The notes under the pieces are model-generated. The model did not search any database, was not told the origin of the DNA, and worked only from the letters and a program-made list of their open reading frames with translations. Made by a program: the position numbers and the translations under genes. A DNA stretch of 10,930 nt from Bacteroidales bacterium (GTDB lineage: Bacteria > Bacteroidota > Bacteroidia > Bacteroidales > WCHB1-69). The stretch spans positions 1 through 10,930 of the forward strand of contig JAGCRI010000155.1 of assembly GCA_017964755.1 (NCBI GenBank), in the 5' to 3' direction. Below, in pieces: positions 7,559-10,930 of the stretch (its first letter is position 1; every line of letters begins with the position of its first letter).

Positions 7559-8119
7559 CTATGAATTTTTCTTTATATATTCAACCACTTTCTGGTATGC
7601 GAAATGATAAGATGCCTTCAACGCCCCTACAGAAGTGTCCAGAATCTTCGACATCTCTTCGTATGGCATCTCGTCAAAATAACGATATGAGAATACAATA
7701 CGCTGTTTTTCAGGCAAAATAGCTATTGCGTGTTGCATAAGCGACTCTATCTTGTCTGAAGAGAAATATTTCTCTTCGGCAGCTGTTTTCAGCATAAAGT
7801 TAGTATAAGAGTCATCGTTGAGATTACAAAGTTCTTTTTTCTTTTTGATAAAAGTCAGAGATTCGTTTACGCAAATTCTCACTATCCATGTCTTCAGGCT
7901 CGAATCACCGCGGAAATCGCCCAAATGGCGCCACATTTTAATAAACACGTTCTGCATCACATCCACCGCATCCTCATGAAGAAAGACAACGCGGCGGATA
8001 TTATTGTAGATGTCGTGTTGGTATTTCTGTATGATGGAAGTGAACGCCTGCTCTCTTGTCTTCTCTTCGGCAAAAAGGGCAAGCAGGTTTTCATCTTGTG
8101 GCTGGGCGGCTGACTGCAT
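7559..8119 (-). CDS. ECF sigma-70 family RNA polymerase sigma factor (first in signalling module)
   Basis: The protein has 186 residues from the ATG at 8119. A GTG directly upstream (8122) would add one residue, and I prefer the ATG. Region 2 spans about 26-93: YQHDIYNNIRRVV, EDAVDVMQNVFIKMW (core-binding and -10 recognition helices), then SSLKTWIVRICVNESL. Region 4 spans about 126-182: AILPEKQRIVFSYRYF, the helix-turn-helix around MPYEEMSKILDTS, and SVGALKASYHFAYQKV, a signature frequent in Bacteroidota ECF factors. Regions 1.1 and 3 are absent, as usual for ECF. It begins nine bases after the transketolase stop, so it is probably cotranscribed from upstream. The two genes that follow probably encode its membrane regulator and periplasmic partner. 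Confidence 0.92.
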   Translation of the reverse strand: MQSAAQPQDENLLALFAEEKTREQAFTSIIQKYQHDIYNNIRRVVFLHEDAVDVMQNVFIKMWRHLGDFRGDSSLKTWIVRICVNESLTFIKKKKELCNLNDDSYTNFMLKTAAEEKYFSSDKIESLMQHAIAILPEKQRIVFSYRYFDEMPYEEMSKILDTSVGALKASYHFAYQKVVEYIKKNS

Positions 8120-8128
8120 CACAGAGAG

Positions 8129-9082
8129 TTATTTTCTTGCGATGACCTTGATAACCTTTTCTGTAATGGTCTCAGCATCAAGATGATATTTTTTCATCAA
8201 AGCATCTGGTGTTCCGCTTTCACCGAAAGTGTCATTTACGGCGACCGCTTCAACAGGAGCTGGCATTTCGAGGGCAAGCAGCTGCGAAATAGAATCGCAG
8301 AGTCCGCCGTTTAGCATGTGTTCTTCGGCTGTAACCACACAGCGGGTTTTAGCTACACTTGCCAGAACAGCTTCTTTATCTAAAGGTTTAATAGTGTGAA
8401 TATCAATTACTTCTGCATTGATGCCTTTTTGTGAAAGAATATCAGCTGCTTCAAGAGCATGGAATACGAGGTGGCCTGTTGCAAAAATTGAGACATCACT
8501 CCCTTCGCGCATTCTGATGGCTTTTCCGATGACAAATTCGGAGTCGGGGGCAGTAAAATTCGGTACGGCAGGACGACCGAAACGGAGATAGACGGGGCCT
8601 TTGTGCTCCGCCGCCGCCAATGTCGCCAATTTGGTCTGGTTGTAGTCGCAAGGATTGATGACAACCATATTGGGAAGCATTTTCATCAGTCCTATATCTT
8701 CCAGCATTTGGTGTGTTGCGCCATCTTCGCCGACTGTGAGGCCGGCGTGTGAAGCTGCAATTTTCACGTTCATGTTCGAGTAGGCGACAACCATTCTTAT
8801 CTGGTCATATACACGGCCTGAGATAAATCCTGTAAAAGCACCCGCAAACGGTATTTTGCCGCTAAGCGCAAGACCGGCTGAAATGCCTATCATATTGGCT
8901 TCTGCAATACCGGTCTGGATGAACCTGTCGGGAAACTCCTTGATGAAGTCGCCCATTTTCAAGCTGCCGATAACATCCGCGCAAAGCGCGAAGACATCAG
9001 GATTTTTGCGTCCCAATTCAACGAGCGCCGCCCCAAATCCGGAACGGGTATCTTTCATTTCATATTCTGCCATATCATTCAT
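8129..9082 (-). CDS. Transketolase C-terminal half (split subunit)
   Basis: The protein has 317 residues and corresponds to the second half of transketolase: the pyrimidine-binding domain (about 10-175) and the C-terminal domain (about 185-317). It shows DTRSGFGAALVELG, GIAEANM with the conserved TPP-activating glutamate E61, GRVYDQIR, ASHAGLTVGEDGATHQ, INPCDYNQT and GPVYLRFGRP, then IFATGHLV and AEEHMLNGGL. The thiamine-diphosphate-binding GDG...N domain belongs to the N-terminal half and is absent, so activity requires a partner subunit encoded elsewhere. Split transketolases are usually encoded as adjacent N and C genes; here the upstream neighbour is a sigma factor. The reading frame extends to a GTG at 9106, but family members begin a few residues before DTRSGFG, so I chose the ATG at 9082 (another lies at 9073). 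The role, if complete, is pentose-phosphate ketol transfer in the cytoplasm. Confidence 0.92.
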   Translation of the reverse strand: MNDMAEYEMKDTRSGFGAALVELGRKNPDVFALCADVIGSLKMGDFIKEFPDRFIQTGIAEANMIGISAGLALSGKIPFAGAFTGFISGRVYDQIRMVVAYSNMNVKIAASHAGLTVGEDGATHQMLEDIGLMKMLPNMVVINPCDYNQTKLATLAAAEHKGPVYLRFGRPAVPNFTAPDSEFVIGKAIRMREGSDVSIFATGHLVFHALEAADILSQKGINAEVIDIHTIKPLDKEAVLASVAKTRCVVTAEEHMLNGGLCDSISQLLALEMPAPVEAVAVNDTFGESGTPDALMKKYHLDAETITEKVIKVIARK

Positions 9083-9119
9083 AATTATTTCTTGATAAAA
9101 TTCCACACGTTTTCCCCAG

Positions 9120-9722
9120 TTATATCGTGTTTTTCACATTTTTCATGATAGATGCCAGCATATCTTTAGCCCTGAAAAGCTGGATTTTGACATTATTCAC
9201 AGAGATATTCATTTCATTGGCAATCTCTTCGTATGAATATTCTTCAAAATAGCGGAGTTCAACTAACGTCCTGTATTTCGGGCGGAGCTGTGCCACTGCC
9301 CAATGCATCATTTTCACACGTTGTTTCTCCATAATAGAATCTTCGGGGAGGGGCTGTTCCTTATCCGGCTGCCCGCCGAAATTGGCGGCATAGTCCTGTA
9401 TGTCGCTGTCAACACACATAGGCGCTTTATTCTTCTTCCGAAGGAAATCAACACAATTGTTTGCTGCTATTTTAAAAAGCCATGTTGAGAAAGCGTAAGT
9501 CTCGGAATATTTGCCAAGATAGCGGAACGCCTTTCCGAAAGCCTCAATGGTCAGATCCTCGGCATCATACGGGTTGTTGCACATTTTCAGCAGCATATAG
9601 TAAAGCGGCTCGCGGTAGTACCCCATCAGCTCCGCATACGCCTTCTGGTCGCCGTCAAGTGCTTTTTTGACGAGGGCAAGGTCGCGCTGGACTTTTTCTG
9701 TGGAAGGAGGTGCTAATTCCAT
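9120..9722 (-). CDS. ECF sigma-70 family RNA polymerase sigma factor
   Basis: The protein has 200 residues. Region 2 covers about 26-96: AYAELMGYYREPLYYMLL, NPYDAEDLTIEAFGKAF (-10 recognition and core binding), then YAFSTWLFKIAANNCVDFLRKK. A polar linker (100-135) contains PLPEDSIME. Region 4 covers about 140-193: LRPKYRTLVELRYF, the helix-turn-helix YSYEEIANEMNIS, and NNVKIQLFRAKDML. No anti-sigma gene is adjacent, unlike the other sigma gene 1 kb away; the next gene is a transketolase half. The ATG at 9722 overlaps the last 10 bases of the glycosyltransferase frame, which suggests translational coupling. It is clearly a different subfamily from the other sigma factor. Porphyromonas gingivalis SigP, which acts on T9SS genes, is one relative worth comparing, but I cannot establish orthology by eye. 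Confidence 0.92.
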   Translation of the reverse strand: MELAPPSTEKVQRDLALVKKALDGDQKAYAELMGYYREPLYYMLLKMCNNPYDAEDLTIEAFGKAFRYLGKYSETYAFSTWLFKIAANNCVDFLRKKNKAPMCVDSDIQDYAANFGGQPDKEQPLPEDSIMEKQRVKMMHWAVAQLRPKYRTLVELRYFEEYSYEEIANEMNISVNNVKIQLFRAKDMLASIMKNVKNTI

Positions 9723-10621
9723 TTTTTAACAGGTTTTTCTACTATTTGTGTCGCCAAATATATAAACGGATTAAGTATTGAGAAAATTATATCATAAAAC
9801 ATGATAAAAGGTATAAAGCTGCCGCATTTCAGTTTTTTTGCAGAAAATCCGAAGACAAGATATTGCGAAGCTGTCTTAACGAGGAAGCAGCCCAATATCA
9901 CCGAAAGCAGCACGATATTTTTATAGGCGAGGCAGAGAGAAGCCACAAAAAGAATGTAGAACAGCGGCATCAGTGCCCCGTAGGCCGTGAGTAGCACCTT
10001 ATGTTTGCGCTTGTAATACTTGCGTGTGAAGTTATGTTTTCTTTTTTGTTTGAGCCATGATGAGAAACTGTACTGAGGCCGCGCCATAGTGAAAGATTCG
10101 CTAAAACACTCTATATCACAGTTGTCTGATGTGGCTACATTATTTATAAAGAGGTCGTCTTCACCATAAAGTATATGGTTCTGGTTGGCGAACCCTTTCT
10201 CGCGCATGAAGAGTTCCTTTGTGTAAGCGAGATTTCTGCCAACTCCCATGTATGGGATTTTGGCAAGGGCGTATGAGAAATATTGTATTGCCTGATGCAT
10301 GGTGTCGTAACGGATAAGGGCGTTAGACAAGCCTTTTTTCCTTTCGTAGTTGCTGTATCCGAGCACAATCTGCGTTTTGTCAACGAACCTCTTTGACATA
10401 TTCTGCAGCCAGTATTGAGACAATGGTATGCAATCGGGTTCTGTAAGCAGTATCAGATTATTATTGGCGAGACGAATGCCGAGTGCGAGCGGATATTTTT
10501 TGCCTTTAATATTTGTTATTGAAGATGTGAGATTGACAAATTTGAGATTGTCGTACTTCAGTTGGAACTCCTTCATCAGCAAATCTGTCTCGTCTTCCGA
10601 CTTGTCGCTCACCACCACCAC
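9713..10621 (-). CDS. C-terminal fragment of the split glycosyltransferase
   Basis: The codons directly after the TAA are four GTGs, so reinitiation at 10621 is formally possible and would give 302 residues; the first ATG is at 10576. The fragment keeps TEPD, GEDD and the three C-terminal helices but lacks the first strand of the nucleotide-binding fold. Production would depend on reinitiation, and activity is doubtful. Confidence 0.45.
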   Translation of the reverse strand: MVVVSDKSEDETDLLMKEFQLKYDNLKFVNLTSSITNIKGKKYPLALGIRLANNNLILLTEPDCIPLSQYWLQNMSKRFVDKTQIVLGYSNYERKKGLSNALIRYDTMHQAIQYFSYALAKIPYMGVGRNLAYTKELFMREKGFANQNHILYGEDDLFINNVATSDNCDIECFSESFTMARPQYSFSSWLKQKRKHNFTRKYYKRKHKVLLTAYGALMPLFYILFVASLCLAYKNIVLLSVILGCFLVKTASQYLVFGFSAKKLKCGSFIPFIMFYDIIFSILNPFIYLATQIVEKPVKKWN

Positions 10622-10849
10622 TTAGTAGTCGTTATACTGCTGTTCCAAGATTATCGGCAGGGATTTCAAAAGGTTGTGGGCATCGTTTTTTGTGGCTATG
10701 ACAATGGAAACGGGATCCTGATGGTAGCCTTTCGGCTTAGAAGGCTTAAAGAAGGCAAATCTCGCAAAAAGTGCGAAATAGTAGGCCAGATTAAGAGCCA
10801 CCACTGCGCAAAAAATGCCGGTAACGATTTCAATAATATGCAGTTGCAT
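10622..10849 (-). CDS. N-terminal fragment of the split glycosyltransferase
   Basis: If the TAA is real, translation from the ATG at 10849 gives only 75 residues: the membrane helix and the first beta-alpha unit (PVSIVIATKND to QQYNDY). A TTG at 10855 in the same frame is a weaker start. The fragment lacks all catalytic residues and should be inactive. Confidence 0.5.
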   Translation of the reverse strand: MQLHIIEIVTGIFCAVVALNLAYYFALFARFAFFKPSKPKGYHQDPVSIVIATKNDAHNLLKSLPIILEQQYNDY

Positions 10850-10884
10850 TAACAAATCTTATTATATATACTTGTTTAAGAGTG

Positions 10885-10892
10885 CAAATTTA
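10885..10892 (-). promoter_or_regulatory. Candidate -7 element upstream of the glycosyltransferase operon
   Basis: TAAATTTG on the minus strand matches TAnnTTTG and lies 35 bases before the ATG at 10849, in a strongly A+T-rich stretch. At the expected -33 distance the sequence is ACTA, not TTTG, so the support is partial. It would drive the glycosyltransferase, both sigma factors and the transketolase half. Confidence 0.4.
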
Positions 10893-10893
10893 T

Positions 10894-10924
10894 TTTAAAG
10901 ATTAAGATAATTAGTGTATTTTTG
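10894..10924 (+). promoter_or_regulatory. Candidate divergent promoter pointing off the right edge
   Basis: On the plus strand TTTA, a 19-base spacer and TATTTTTG (10917-10924) fit TTTG-N19-TAnnTTTG with one -33 mismatch. It suggests a divergently transcribed gene just beyond the window. The region is A+T-rich, so chance matches are possible. Confidence 0.35.
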
Positions 10925-10930
10925 CCAAAA

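Larger units (their letters stand above)
9713..10849 (-). pseudogene. Family-2 membrane glycosyltransferase interrupted by an in-frame TAA
   Basis: A single frame from the ATG at 10849 to the TAG at 9713 would give 377 residues plus one internal stop at codon 76 (10624-10622). Layout: N-terminal membrane helix (about 5-30); GT-A fold starting PVSIVIATKND (46-56); after the stop VVVSDKSEDET, with the nucleotide-contacting Asp; TEPD (136-139) at the DxD position; GVGRNLAY (202-209); GEDD (229-232), the catalytic-base region; KQKRKH (267-272) near the QxxRW position; then three C-terminal helices (about 285-309, 312-330, 343-369). Homologues run ...YPDY-E-V-V-V-x-D, so codon 76 was probably GAA (Glu), one substitution from TAA. 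Everything else is intact, so the lesion is recent, an error, or tolerated. The acceptor is unknown; transfer of a sugar to a lipid or surface glycan is likely for this topology. Confidence 0.8.

Noticed and set aside
8407..8664. An 85-codon minus-strand frame inside the transketolase gene
   Set aside because: It is an out-of-frame shadow of conserved transketolase sequence with no domain of its own.
9083..9119. A promoter or an extended GTG start (9106) for the transketolase half
   Set aside because: No TAnnTTTG-like element is visible in the gap, and the extra eight residues from the GTG do not resemble family N-termini; the ATG at 9082 with its A+T-rich upstream fits better.
10622..10624. 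Stop-codon reassignment as the reason for the split glycosyltransferase
   Set aside because: TAA terminates several other genes in this window at sensible protein ends, and TAG also ends genes here. There is also no precedent for TAA readthrough at this position.

Overview
The window looks like a Bacteroidota chromosome segment, most likely an uncultured Bacteroidales-type organism. The evidence is a type IX secretion (T9SS) sorting domain on one protein, a giant FISUMP-repeat surface protein, Bacteroidota-style ECF sigma factors, A+T-rich start regions without Shine-Dalgarno sites, and promoter-like sequences matching the TAnnTTTG -7 consensus of this phylum. Every gene I can support lies on the minus strand, so transcription runs from the right edge to the left edge.

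In transcription order, the right third (10849 to 7559) holds a family-2 membrane glycosyltransferase interrupted by an in-frame TAA, an ECF sigma factor whose start overlaps the glycosyltransferase end by 10 bases, a stand-alone C-terminal half of transketolase, and a second ECF sigma factor. The middle (7504 to 6365) holds two genes that probably belong with the second sigma factor: a one-pass membrane protein with a cytoplasmic N-terminus (anti-sigma-like) and a small helical periplasmic protein resembling the Spy/CpxP-like sensors found beside such sigma factors. The left half holds two exported proteins. One is a 329-residue T9SS cargo with a jelly-roll-like domain (6313 to 5324). The other is a very large protein that runs off the left edge after 1735 residues. 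It carries a signal peptide, an internal sorting-domain-like module, an Fn3-like module, three GCDSI-type beta modules, and then at least five FISUMP domains of about 282 residues per unit, each followed by another GCDSI-type module. A terminator and a promoter candidate separate the two exported-protein genes.

My reading is an envelope signalling module (sigma factor, membrane partner, periplasmic partner) next to genes for cell-surface proteins. A regulatory link between them is inferred from position only. The observations most worth checking are the nonsense codon in the glycosyltransferase, the orphan transketolase half between two sigma factors, the homogenised giant repeat array, and a short TGTTGGC-type motif shared by the upstream regions of both exported-protein genes. 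No RNA gene, CRISPR array or insertion sequence was seen, and no gene-free stretch exceeds about 120 bases.
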